64,000 nucleotides of DNA from Akebia trifoliata. Taxonomy: Eukaryota; Streptophyta; Magnoliopsida; Ranunculales; Lardizabalaceae. How positions within the stretch are numbered: the first letter of the stretch is position 1; each line of letters starts with the position of its first letter. The stretch spans positions 10,008,679-10,072,678 of the forward strand of contig CM030705.1 in the NCBI GenBank assembly GCA_017979445.1, written 5' to 3'. This document shows, one piece after another, positions 33,788-45,093 of this stretch. Position numbers and translations under genes: made by a program. Below the pieces are notes generated by a model. It was not told the DNA's origin and did no database searches. It saw only the letters and a program-made list of their open reading frames with translations.

Positions 33788-34349
33788 TGATAAACAGCAT
33801 TGTATTCATGAATCAAAATCAAATCGGTCGAGATGACCAATATGGGAGAACCTTACAAGACAAAACTACTCACGAACAGAACAACAAATCCCATCCCACC
33901 TAAACACAAAATCTTCAAAAAACAAACCCCTAAGCTCCTTAAAAACTTTAGACCAACAAAAGATAAGACCTAAGATAGACATAATTGTTTGTGGACGATC
34001 TTTCTGCTTCCCCTCGAAAATGCACCAATTCCTTTCAATCCACACCCCCCAACAAATTGCGGAGGGCATAAGGTTCCACAACGTCCTCTTTGTGCCACCA
34101 AATGGGTGTTCAATTGACGACCAACCAATGAAGATATTCTTAACTGATCTCGATAAGCATGTTGAAACCCCAAATAACTTAAAAAAATGAGCCCAAATGT
34201 CATGTGAAAATTTGCAATGGATTAGAAGATGGTCCGATGATTTTCCACTTTCCATACATAACACACAGCAACTCGCCCCACACCAACCACGCCGCATCAA
34301 CAAATCTATCGTTTGAATCCTTCCTAGGGCCGCCGTTCTCATGAAGAAA
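33788..34349 (-). mobile_element. 5'-truncated LINE with zf-RVT domain and 15-bp target duplication
   Basis: The minus strand is open from 34342 to 33866 (158 codons) and carries the zinc-binding region found at the C-terminus of plant L1 reverse transcriptases (CVLCMESGKSSDHLLIHC, then AICWGVWIERNWCIFEG). The 3' end runs into an A-rich tail. The 15-mer GCTCTTTTTTATTTT lies on both sides (33773-33787 and 34350-34364), as expected from target-primed reverse transcription. Confidence 0.85.
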
Positions 34350-34557
34350 GCTCTTTTTTATTTTGTTTTGAAAGGTATAAGAGGTATTGTATATTAATAA
34401 TTGGAAAGCAGATGGTAGAGTTGACCCTTGAAAAGCAAATGCTACTAAATTATTGTGCCTCATTCTATCTAAATAATCTACATTCGAAGAAAACTCTTTA
34501 AATGCATTGAACATGATGCATCACCCAATTCTCTATCTAAGGCTGTTGACTTTTTAT

Positions 34558-34705
34558 TTTAGACTAACGATAAACTGATGTGGTTGCCGTGGCATGTGTG
34601 CACAAAACCATAGATCTTTTTCCTTGTGTATCCCGAAGAAAAAGATCTATGATTTTTTGCACATGCCACGTCAACTGCGTCGGTTTATCACGACTCTTTA
34701 TTTTA
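34558..34705. mobile_element. Foldback element, family 3, copy 6 (complete)
   Basis: AGACTAACGATAAACTGATG at the left pairs with GTCGGTTTATCACGACTC at the right. The core ACCATAGATCTTTTTCCTT pairs with GAAAAAGATCTATGATTTT. The inner arms TGGCATGTGTGCAC and GCACATGCCACGTCA also pair. Confidence 0.75.
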
Positions 34706-34709
34706 TGTT

Positions 34710-35085
34710 GAGTCATGATAATCTGTCGCTCTTTTTTCAGATCCTTTGCATCGGGGGTACACAAGAGAAGAGTAATGATTTTCTGACTCCCCCACGTTGC
34801 ATACTCAAAATACTCTCCTGATGTGGCATGTGCTAGAACCATAGATCTTTTTTGCCTCAGGATACACAACTACAAATATTTATGGGGATGTGCAGATGTG
34901 TATCCCAAGGCAAAAATCTATGATTCTAGCACATGCCATGTCAGGAGAGTATTTTGAGTATGCCATGTGGGGGGAGTCAGATTATCACGACTCCACAAGA
35001 AAAAGATCTATGATTCTGTAACGAGCAGGTCAGGGAGCACATGGGGCATCTGAAAAAAGAGTGTCAGATTGTCATTAGTCTTTTA
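34710..35085. mobile_element. Foldback element, family 3, nested pair, copy 7
   Basis: The outer termini GAGTCATGATAATCTGTCGC and GTGTCAGATTGTCATTAGTC pair and include TCTTTTTTCAGAT against ATCTGAAAAAAGA. Inside lies a second complete hairpin (about 34770-34992) with CTGACTCCCCCACGTTGCAT against ATGCCATGTGGGGGGAGTCAG and the core ACCATAGATCTTTTTTGCC. It looks like one element inserted in another. Confidence 0.7.
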
Positions 35086-35883
35086 TGTTAATCCCTCGAG
35101 TTTAAAGTTATATGATTGTTATCTTGTGGATCTGATTTCTCAGCTACTCCTCTTTTGAAAGATCACTCAACTCACTATGAAATTTCTGTTGATACCTATT
35201 CAATATTACACAATATGAGAACCTGTTTCAGAGTTATGGCAAACTCATGGAAAAAAAGATTCAAATCAGTGAACCTTATGAAGCTGAATTCAGCTGCGTG
35301 AATCCTGTCTGTGTTATTTTATCTCTTAATAAGTCATAGTAAGTGGTGAATTGTGATTGAAACCCAAAAATAAAAAGATTTGAGTGATTCTAACTAACTA
35401 TATATCTTCCAAAACATAAGAAACAAATTTAATATATTTTAACGTGCCAGACACTAAGATTTCTTCTCCTTGACTTACTCTAGAAAAACATATCTCACCA
35501 GATCAATGGTCCAGATTGATTTTTTAGGTACTACATCAAATTTAGTACACGTGCCAGGTCAATGGAAGAAGCTTGGCATGGTAAAAATCAATTTATTATG
35601 TTCCCATGAACATTATTGTTCAAGTATGAACATTATGTTGAAGTGTTTCTTCCTAATCTTATATTAGGTCTTTCTTTATAATTTGAGGTGGTGACAGTGT
35701 TAGCTTCCAAAGTCCAAACAGCCCTCTAATTATAAAATAATAGTAGTAGTTGATACTTGAGCATCAAGACATGGAAAAAAAAGAGAGGAGCAATTTATGA
35801 TAAATGTCGAGTTGCAGTATGAACACTCTTCATTTCTTGATCTCATTCATCCCTCCTCTTTCTCTACCTCAAGAAAAGTCATC
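35086..35883. other. 5' flank of the damaged lectin receptor kinase
   Basis: No gene is visible. The last 70 bp are shared with the fragment upstream at 32128-32190. Confidence 0.5.
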
Positions 35884-37848
35884 ATGATCATGTCATTCTA
35901 CAAATTTCCATCTAAAAACACCCATGTCCTTCTCTTCCTATTTCTTTCCTTCTTTCTTGTTCCCTCTACTCTCTCACTTTTCTTCAAAATATCTCGGTTT
36001 GATCCCAATACCGCTGACATTCTCTACGAGGGTGATGCTGTGCCTTCTGTAGGAGCTATAGAATTCAATAAAGTCAATTACTTAAGCCATGTTGCTCGAG
36101 CTACCCATTCTGAAAGGGTGCACCTTTGGGACGCTTCCAGTGGAAAGCAATCAGATTTCACTACACATTTCTCATTCATTATCGACACCCGGGGTGCTCC
36201 CTCATATGGTCATGGGTTAGCATTCTTTCTAGCTCGTGTTGGCTTTCAGATCCCTCCAAACTCTGTTGGTGGATTTCTAGGCTTGTTTAACACCACAACT
36301 AGTGATGCTACAGCCCAAAATCGGATTGTTTCTGTCGAGTTCGACTCTTTTCCAAACCCTGAATGGGATCCTCCTTACGAACATGTGGGGATCAACAACA
36401 ACTCGATTGCTTCGGCTAAGTATGTCAAATGGAATACTAGCTTACATAGTGGTGATGCCGCTAATGTTTGGATTACTTACAATGCTACTACGAAGAACCT
36501 GAGTGTGTTTTGGACTTACGAATTAAATCCTATTTTTAATGGAGATTCTCTTCTTACTTACACTATTGATTTGATGCAAGTTCTACCAGAGTGGGTTACA
36601 ATTGGGTTCTCAGCAGCTACGGGTCAGTTTGTTGAGCGACATATTCTTCGATCATGGGAATTTAATTCGAATTTGGTCATAAAGGAGACAGAAGGAAATA
36701 ATGAGAGAAGGATTAGATTGGTGGTGGGATTGGTTGTTTCAGTATCTGGTTTGATAGGTGGTGTTGGTATAGCATGGATAATTCTGTCGAGGAGAAGCAA
36801 AGCAAGGAAAGAAAAAGAGAGGGCCAACCTCACATCGATAAATGGTGATTTCGAAAGGGGAGCTGGGCCTAAGAGGTTTTCTTTTAAAGAATTAGCCTTA
36901 GCAACCAACAATTTCTCAGATGAAAGGAAATTGGGGGAAGGAGGATTTTGGAGGTGTTTATCGTGGGTACTTGAGTGATTTAGATTTAGCTGTGGCCGTA
37001 AAGAAAATCTCCAGGGGTTCCAACAGGGGAGAAAAGAATATGTAACTGAGGTGAAGGTCATCACTTGGTTGAGGCACCGAAATCTTGTGCAACTCATCTG
37101 TTGGTGCCATGACAAAGGTGAATTCCTACTCGTCTATGAGCTCATGCCCAATGGGAGCCTCAATTCTCATCTCTTTGGAAAGAGGAGTCCTCTCACTTGG
37201 GCTATAAGATACAAGATAGCACTTGGTTTGGCCTCTGGATTGCTCTACCTTCACAAAGAATGGGAGCAATGTGTAGTACACCGTGATATCAAATCAAGCA
37301 ATGGAATGTTGGATTCAAGTTTCAATGTGAAGCTTGGTGACTTTGGACTAGCTCGGCTCATGGACCATGAACTAGGCCCTCAGACTACTGGCTGGGCCGG
37401 GACTTTAGGCTACTTAGCACTAGAGTTCATTAGCACGGGCAAGGCTAGTAAAGAATCCGATGTATTTCACTTCGGAGTGGTGGCCTTGGAAATAGCTTGT
37501 GGGAGAAAATCAGTCAATCCCATGGAAGAGGAATCGCAAATGGGGTTGGTGGAGTGGGTGTGGGACCTCTATGGGAAGGGAAGCCTTCTAACTGCAATCG
37601 ATGAACGATTGTTTAAGGAGTTTGATGTGAAACAAGTGGCATGTTTGATGATTGTAGGATTGTGGTGCGCGTACCCTGATCACAGTTTGAGGCCTTCTAT
37701 AAGGCAGGCAATTCATGTTCTTCAATTTGAGGCAAAGACGCCAAATCTTCCACCAAAGATGCCCGTTCCTTCTTTTCATGTCCCTGTTCCAATGGCTAGT
37801 TCTAGTGAAGCTTCAATGATAACTTCTAGCCTTGAAGTGGGTCGTTAA
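35884..37848 (+). pseudogene. L-type lectin receptor kinase with two nearby frameshifts
   Basis: The ATG at 35884 opens directly on the signal peptide (FLFLSFFLVPSTLSLFF); the upstream ATG at 35797 in the same frame would put 29 residues before it. A full lectin domain follows (VEFDSFPNPEWDP, HVGINNNS), then a membrane helix (LVVGLVVSVSGLIGGVGIAW), then the kinase. In the glycine loop one extra T (run at 36946-36949) shifts the frame to a stop at 36978, and about 75 bp later one base is missing near 37022, restoring the frame. From there the kinase is open to 37848 with HRDIKSSN and DFG, but the APE motif reads ALE. With the two lesions the protein would end in the glycine loop, leaving a lectin-plus-membrane receptor without kinase. 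A sequencing error in both places cannot be excluded. Confidence 0.88.
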
Positions 37849-38378
37849 ATTTGTATGGTATGGAAAATATGTATGTATGCATGTTTGTATTGCATTTATG
37901 TATGTTTGTGTACATTCATCCATTGGCAATATTTTGGTCATTTTTGTGTTTTCTCTTGAGGTGACTCCAACACAACTCTTTTAGCTATACTATTATAATA
38001 AGAAAATAATGAAATTGTCTTGACAAGCAACAAAATGTGTAATGGCATGAGCCCAAAGTTTTGAGGAGCCTTTAACCTAGTAGAACGTGTCGCTTACCTT
38101 GTCAAATTAAATCAACAATCTAGTTCAACTCCAACTCTTAAAACAAATTCTATTGAAATCCTAAGCTTATCAAAATGTGGCGTTCCTTCCCCCCCCCCCC
38201 CCCCCCCAATCTCCAATGTGAGAGAGGATTCCAACCACCATCATGAGAGTGGGTGATGATTATTAACAGCTCTCTCTGGTCTCCCTCCTAAGCTCTGCCC
38301 TGCCATGTGAAAAAATGCAATCTTTGTCGATATTAATCTATGGAATACCCGGCCAAGTACAAAGCTGATTCTCTAGAA
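37849..38378. other. Intergenic stretch with (C)19
   Basis: This separates two convergent receptor kinase copies. A run of 19 C lies at 38189-38207. No gene is visible. Confidence 0.6.
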
Positions 38379-40580
38379 CCTATGCATTCAAAATTGACAT
38401 ATTTTACACTACCTAGATTTCTCAAAGTACTATGTTAATTAAGAAGAAAACTTGCATCCAAATCTAAATCAGATAGGATAGATGGATAAATCTATCTTTC
38501 TATGAATATTATTGAGTTTAGTCCCACGTCGGACACAGCCTTGTCTCTCTCCTTATAAACTCCTAAGCCTCTCCACTCATCGCCTATTGATTTTGAGCTG
38601 GACCCCCAAATTTATCAAATATGTCTTTAAAAAAAATGAATATACCAGGAATGATGAACAAAACTCGAAATAAAGGGAAAAACAAAATGATCGAAGATAC
38701 ATGGGTGACTCTTCTATATCCAACATGCAACTCCTACTCCACCTCTGGCTCCTGCTTTTTTGGTAAAAAATAGTTTAATTTCAAATTTTTGATAACACTC
38801 CTGATCTCAACATAAATCCGCTTCTTGGGGCTTTTCATAACTAATGACTAATATAATTAGTAGGATAAATCTTTCATTAAAAGGAAGTTTTATTACATCA
38901 AGATTTCAATCAAACAACTTACCCTAAACATTGTACAAATCATCATCTAGGTGCCGAGTGCAGAAGAGCTGAAGAATCAGAAAAATGAGGGGAAATACTT
39001 ACTTGTAATGAGTTGGTGGTGCAACTGCTATGCGAATATTGACTTTGATATGTCTGATAGTCAGTACCTGTGCTGGATGATGCTTGAGAGAATCCACACA
39101 CATTCATTGAAGACCTGAAATGTGTAGGAATCGTCATCTTATAGGGAAGATCGGGCAATGGAGCTTCAAATTTAAGAACACTAATCGCTTGCCTTATAGA
39201 AGAAATTAAGATCCATATTAGCACACCACAACCCAACGATCATCAATTGCACTATTTGTTGCTCTTCGAATCCATACTTAGTCTCGCATCTACCGCTTCA
39301 AGAAGTCTTCCACTTCCATAGAGTTCCCATACCCAAGCTACCAATCCTACCTTATTTTCTTCCTCCTTAGGTTCAACAGCTCTTCTTCCACACGCTATTT
39401 CCAATGCAACAACTCCGAAGCTATAAACATCCGATTCTTTACCAGCTTTTCCGGTCATAGCACACTCGGGGGCCAAGTAGCCCATGGTCCCAGCCAACAT
39501 GGTTGTTTTCATTCCCAATTCATGATCGGCAAACCTTGCTAGTCCAAAATCTCCGATTTTAGCATTAAAACTTGAATCCAACATCAAATTGCTTGATTTA
39601 ATATCCCTATGCACCACGCATTGTTCCCATTCTTCGTGCAAATAAAGCAATGCTGAGGCCAAGCCAAGGGCTATCTTGTATCTGAGTGCCCATGTTAACG
39701 TGATTTTCCCTTGGAAGAGATGAGCATCAAGACTACCATTAGGCATTAACTCGTAAACAAGAAGTAATTCGGCTCGTTGATGGCACCAACCGATGAGTTG
39801 CACCAAATTTCCGTGTCTCAATCTACTGATGATCTTCACTTCTGAGACGAATTCCTTTTTTCCTTGTCTAGATCCTTGGGAGACCCTCTTAACAGCTACA
39901 TCCAATTTTGAATCAGTCAAGAGACCTCTGTAAACCCCTCCAAACCCTCCCTCTCCAAGCTTCCTTTCCTCTGAAAAGTTATTTGTCGCGCTGGCCAATT
40001 CGCTATAAGTGAACCTCTTAGGCCCCGTTCCCTTCTCAAAATCATCGTCGGTGGACATGTCGCTCATTGTATCATCTTCTTCTTCTTTCGCTTTAGATCT
40101 CTTCTTCCACCAAACAAACAAAATCAGACCCAACCCACCAACCAAAACCGATCCACCAACAACCGAACCAATCACCATCCCAATATTATTCTTTCCTCCA
40201 CCTCCGCTAGTATTAGAACATGAAGCAAGTTCTGTCGAATTAAAGCCCCACGAATAAACTTTATGTAACTCGAAAGACGACCCTGTAGCCGCTGAGAAAC
40301 CGACATCAACACATTCAGGTAGAACATTACTCAAATTCACAATATGAGAAACTATAGGACTACTAAAAACAGGATTTTTAGCATAACTCAAATACACACT
40401 CAAGTTTTGGCTTCTTGAATTATAACTAACCCAAGCATGACCAATAGAACCATTCTTTAAAGCAGTCGGATTCGTAGTATTCCATGTCGCCACCGAAACA
40501 ATCGAGTTAACATCGATACCCACATGATCATATCTAGGATCCCACTCATTCGGAAAGGTGTCGAATTCCACAGCAAAAAT
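38379..40580. repeat. Duplication block B, copy 2
   Basis: It parallels 7304-9556 in the same orientation and stops abruptly at about 40580, where a foldback element begins. Confidence 0.9.
38943..40580 (-). pseudogene. L-type lectin receptor kinase, truncated in the lectin domain
   Basis: This is a near-identical copy of the 7870-10020 gene but starts only at the metal-site motif (VEFDTFPNEWDP), so signal peptide and first half of the lectin domain are missing. The linker is shorter than in the intact copy (fewer glycine codons). Near 39268 one base is missing and near 39203 five more, together a multiple of three, so the C-terminal tail returns to frame. Catalytic motifs between are intact (HRDIKSSN, DFG, LAPECAM). 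Without a signal peptide or start it should not yield a receptor. Confidence 0.92.
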
Positions 40581-40905
40581 CACTATGGTTAGAAGATCAT
40601 CCTTACCAAAAATCAGTTCATTCTAAAACTTCTAACCCCATGTTTACAAGTTGAAAAATCGTGGATCGTCCATTTTTTGTAAACCATTTTTGATGGGGTT
40701 AGAAGTTTTGGAATGGGCTGATTTTTGGTGATGATGATCTCCTCACCGTAGAGATCATCCTCACCAAAAATTAGTCAATTCCGAAACTTCTAACCCATGT
40801 AGGACAAAAATGGTTGGGCAAAATGTTTGGTGCCCAACATTTCCATATATATATATACATAACAAAACATGCTAGGCAAACTGTTGGGTGCCGAAGGGGA
40901 CCCAT
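40581..40905. mobile_element. Foldback MITE, family 1, copy g (at a duplication edge)
   Basis: GAAGATCATCCTTACCAAAA and, further on, GGTGATGATGATCTCC with GAGATCATCCTCACC are the family hairpins. The left terminus is missing and the element abuts the broken lectin gene. The right side passes through short TA tracts into block C copy 2. Confidence 0.7.
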
Positions 40906-41624
40906 ATATATATAAAATATATAATCAATTTTAGTGTTTTGTTCTACAAGGAGAATCTTTCTAATTTTATGTTTTGGAGGGTACTAATTGGCAACGTTTG
41001 GAGTGTGGGAGGAGGATATGTACCCTCCATGCTTGTTGCAAACCCCAAAAATACATATTGCACACCAATATGTTTCATACATACCATTGAATAAAAAAAG
41101 TTTGACAACTTTGATTCCCTAGGATGAAATACAGACAATTAAGTGGAAGCATCATTTTTTTACAAGGTAAATAACCTTTTGTGAGTTGAATATGACAACA
41201 TTCCAATTCCAACTCACTCTTTTTTTTAAAAGATTTTCAAAACATGAAGTGCAACATCGCAGATATTTTTCAAAGTGACAATCATGTTGATATTAAGTGG
41301 TGAGACCGTTGATATTTTATTTATTTATCAAGGTGACAATCTCGATGGTTTATATTCAACCACTTGGGTAAGATGATGATGATGAGGTGAGGATAAGGTG
41401 TTCACGACGAAGATAATGATAAGTGCATTGAAGTCATCTTTGAAAAGGAATCAAGAGGGGCTTGTCATCATTTTGAAAATTTGTCGAGGTTTCTCAAATA
41501 TAAAATAATAATAAAAAAGCCTTTTATCCAAGTCTTTCCCCATGGGTTGAAAAAATAATAAATTTGACATAAATTAACAATAATAAATTTGTTGTTTTAT
41601 TTCTTATAAAATTTATAAATTAAG

Positions 41625-41743
41625 AGAGCTACTATTGCCACACCAACTTTTACTAATGCCACACCAATTCCCATATAAATCACCAAAGAATTGCATTGTT
41701 GGTTAGGCATTAGTAAAAATTGGTGCGGCAATAGAAACTCTCT
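41625..41743. mobile_element. Small MITE with TIR AGAG.TACTATTGCC (copy in block C2)
   Basis: AGAGCTACTATTGCCACACC pairs with GGTGCGGCAATAGAAACTCTC. Its presence in both C copies means it was inserted before the duplication. Confidence 0.7.
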
Positions 41744-41934
41744 AAATTAATGATTCACGAAGATTTTAATACAACTAGGAAGCTCTCATGAACCTGATTT
41801 CTAGTGTGCCTAAAACAAATTTGAATAATTATTTAAAAGTTGGTCTCGTACGCTTTAATAAATTCCATTACTTTTTTTGACTCATGAGATAGTGAGATGT
41901 GGTAAGAGACAGGGGACCTGCCTAGGGTGGTTTT

Positions 41935-43040
41935 CTTTTGAAGCTTGTGAGCTTCTTTGGGTTATGGATCAAAAGGAGTTCTCTCCCGATCCATTTACTT
42001 ACACTGCTTTGGGTCCTGGGCTCCTAAAAGCTGGCAGAATCAGTATAGCCAATGAGCTCTTGTTCAATGTTCTATGTAGTGCCCCTTCAGTGGATATTTT
42101 TGTTTAGAATATCTATTTTCATAGTTTATGTTGCAATAATAGATCAAGTGAAGCATTTTTCTTGATGAAGAATATGATGGAAAAGGGTTTCACGCCAAAT
42201 AATATGGCGTATAACACAATTTTGAAGGGGTTTTGCAGAGAAAAAAATATGGACAAAGCATTGGAGCTATTCGGTCGTTTTCAATGGGTCGCAAGTGGGC
42301 CTGATTTGGTCTCTTTTAATACCATTTTGTCTACAGTATACTAGTTGGGAGACTATTCAATGATCCGAAGGGGGGTCTTGTACTGCATGGAATTTGAAAA
42401 TGTTAAGCTTAATGTAGTTGGTACAACTCGTTTGATTCAGTATTTCTGTACAGTTGGGAAGCTCTCAGAATGTTTTAAGCTCTCGGAATCTATGATTAGC
42501 AATGAGCACAAGCCCATTGTAGTCAGTTTTAACGTGCTTAGGGACAACTTATGCAAGAAAGGGTTACTTGGAGTTGTGTACCAAATTTTTAGGAATTTTA
42601 AGGACACAAGATTTTCCCTTGACACAACCTCATACATGCTTCCATGAGGGAGGGGAATCGTTTCTTGATGAAGCATTTGTTAATGGATATGCATAGCAGG
42701 GGATTGACGCCAGATGTTGTTACGTGTGCGTCCTTTATCTACGACCTTTGCAAGGTAGGAAAGTTATCTGCGGCCCTTCATCTGTGGGACCAGATATTGG
42801 AATGTGGACTTGTCCCAAGTATTGGTATATACATCCCATTTTAAATGCCATGCTTCAAAGAAGTAAGTTGTGGGAAGTCATCTTGATATTGATGTACGCC
42901 CAATATGGTTTCTTTTGCTATTCTAAACCATGCAAAGTCAGTAGGCAAGATGAAGAGATTCCCTGTTGCCACGAAGGCTCTTGAGTTTGCGCTGAGTGAC
43001 AATTGTGTAAGGGAGACACATCTAGGAGATATGATGGACT
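41935..43040 (+). pseudogene. PPR protein pseudogene, copy 2 (longer)
   Basis: PPR units follow one another: FEACELLWVMDQKEFSPDPF, LMKNMMEKGFTPNNMAYNTI with LKGFCREKNMDKALELF, PDLVSFNTILS, GTTRLIQYFCTVGKLSECFK, PIVVSFNVLRDNLCKKG and MHSRGLTPDVVTCASFIYDL. In-frame stops (about 42105, 42342, 42645) and frameshifts break the chain. It keeps two segments lost in copy 1. The intact family is organelle-targeted and RNA-binding; neither copy retains the N-terminal end. Confidence 0.8.
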
Positions 43041-43887
43041 AAAAGACAAAGAGAATTTTGGCCATATTACTCAGGCTATAATAAATTGCCAAATCCTGTT
43101 ATATTGGACTGCGTTTGGTCTCTGTAAAGCTGTGAAGAAGATGTGTGACCGATAAAACTGGTATGAAGTATAGATTTTAAACTATTTTATTAACTTTTTT
43201 ATTTTTAGGATATTTATGATAAATATATAAATTCTGTGCAACTTCTCCAGTTAGTCTCACTCTTCATATTATTGTTTTTCCATTTTAGGACACTTGGAAG
43301 TTGTGGTCCAGTTTCTTCAATTCCTTCCTCATGTTACATCATATTGTGGTCATTGATTCAATGATGGATGTACTCTATGAGGATATAAGGCCCTTGAATC
43401 CCTTCTCTAGTTGGGGTTGGGATTTTTCTATTTTTCTAAAATTTCTAATAAATAGATTTTCTTTTTTGCTTCATTTTTTTCTTCCATAATTGGTTATAAA
43501 GGAACGAGAGGAATAGCAAGAAGCACTGCACTGAGGTAGTGAGTGTGGTTATGAGCACACTTATATTTACTAGAAACATTGACATAGATAGATTGAATGA
43601 GCCAGTGAGATCTGTCTAGCCGACCCTGAAATTTTGGTATAAAGCTTTGGTGATGTTTATCTTCCATGATTTGTTTTAGTTCTTCCCTACCACTGATATG
43701 GCTTTTGGATGATTTCTTCTTCTTTCCATAATGGACTTCTATAAGAACGTTAGTTGACCTCATACTTTGGGGATAAGGCTTTGATGATGATGACTTTTCT
43801 TACATAAACTTACTGAGTAAACTAGACTTTTGTCTTTTGATAGAGTTGAGTATTGAGAGAGCAATCCTAATCTAGTTCTTGAATCAG
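43041..43887. other. Non-coding part of block C2
   Basis: It parallels 18427-19271. No gene is visible. Confidence 0.5.
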
Positions 43888-44029
43888 GTCGGGCAAAGAG
43901 CACCGGTTTGGATATAGAAGATCTTGCTGATCAGCTGTGTTTAAGATCGAACCTGTATGTAATGGAATTTCATGGAAGGACAGGCAATTAGGACTTGCCT
44001 CTAGTAAATCACTCAACAATATGGTGCAG
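43888..44029 (+). pseudogene. Exon-like fragment of unrecognised gene, copy 2
   Basis: It has the same 142 nt and the same acceptor and donor as 19272-19413, again changing frame in the middle (KSTGLDIEDLADQLCLRSNL, then RQLGLASSKSLNNMVQ). Confidence 0.45.
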
Positions 44030-44201
44030 GTGAGTTTTTCTCACCATAATTTGTATCTCTATCAAGCTCCTATATGCGAAAATAGTCAGAAAGAGAGAAA
44101 AAGATATATTCATGATAATAATAGGAATTTGTAGTTTATGGATGACATTTTTATAATCATCCCTTAAGTTGCCTAATTTACAATAGTGACAAGCTACTTT
44201 A

Positions 44202-44476
44202 CGGTTAAGTTTTCTGAAATCTTGACCAACATTGACAGGCGATCTGGCAAGGAGATTGAGAAGGAGCCCAAGTTCTTGAAGAATGGTGACGCTGGATTTG
44301 TGACGATGATTCCAACCAAGCCCATGGTGGTGGAGATCTTCTTCGAGTACCCTCCATTGGGTCGTTTTGCAGTGATGGACATGCGCTAGACTGTCACTGT
44401 TGGAGTCATCAAGAGCGTGGAGAAGAAGGACCCCAGAGGAGCCAGGGTGACCAAGTTCGCAGCTAAGAAGAAGTAA
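44202..44476 (+). pseudogene. EF-1alpha 3'-end fragment (retro-pseudogene)
   Basis: The frame reads the last 90 or so residues of translation elongation factor 1-alpha: [53 protein letters not shown], stop, then VGVIKSVEKKDP and KFAAKKK before the normal stop at 44474. The in-frame TAG at 44387 replaces the Gln after DMR. There is no intron and the 5' part is missing, which fits a 5'-truncated reverse-transcribed copy; I see no clear A tail, so a DNA-level fragment is possible too. Confidence 0.92.
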
Positions 44477-44647
44477 TTGAACCATGCATTTTTTAACAGG
44501 AGAGGTATGGTCGATTTTGTTTTGGTCTCCATGAGTTCTGTTTTTTAATGATTTTGATTTGTGTTATTAAGGTAGATCTAGAAAGAAATTTTGTTAGGAT
44601 TCCGAACTTCTTATTTTAATTTTCAGTTTATGAGTTTGATTTTGAAT

Positions 44648-44830
44648 TAGAAAATGCGGAAATGACAAAAAGTATTTACTGCGATTCTCACAAGTCTGAC
44701 GTGGGATGTGCACATAACTATAGATGTGTTTTCTCATGATATGAGTAAAACCATCTATGGTTATGCATGCATGTCCACTTCAGAATTGTGAGAATCACAG
44801 TAATCTTGTGTCACTCCAGCACGATTCTTT
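44648..44830. mobile_element. Foldback element, family 3, copy 8
   Basis: TTACTGCGATTCTCACAAG pairs with TTGTGAGAATCACAGTAAT; the core is ACTATAGATGTGTTTTCTC with GAGTAAAACCATCTATGGTT. The right end CACTCCAGCACGATTC is shared with the copy at 16541. Confidence 0.72.
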
Positions 44831-45093
44831 TGAATTTAATCAATGTCAGATTTGTCCAAATATTTTGATTAAATTGTGTTCTGATCTTAAATGCATGTTG
44901 TTACTGTTCATCTGTCTCACATATAATTTTGCTTGATTTAGAGAGCTTGACCACCTGACCATCAGTCTTGGATCTTTATGTGGAAACTTGATAAAATGAT
45001 GGGGCTTCTTGTTAAGGATGAGAAAACCCTAGTCATGTTTTCCTGCTGATCTTCAATCAGATATTTTTGGTATGGTCTATCTTATCCTCAGTA

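Larger units (their letters stand above)
40918..44201. repeat. Duplication block C, copy 2
   Basis: It parallels 14497-19590 and ends exactly at the EF-1alpha fragment (after CAAGCTACTTTA). It lacks the 2.2 kb that carries SINE, hAT-like and foldback elements in copy 1. Confidence 0.88.
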
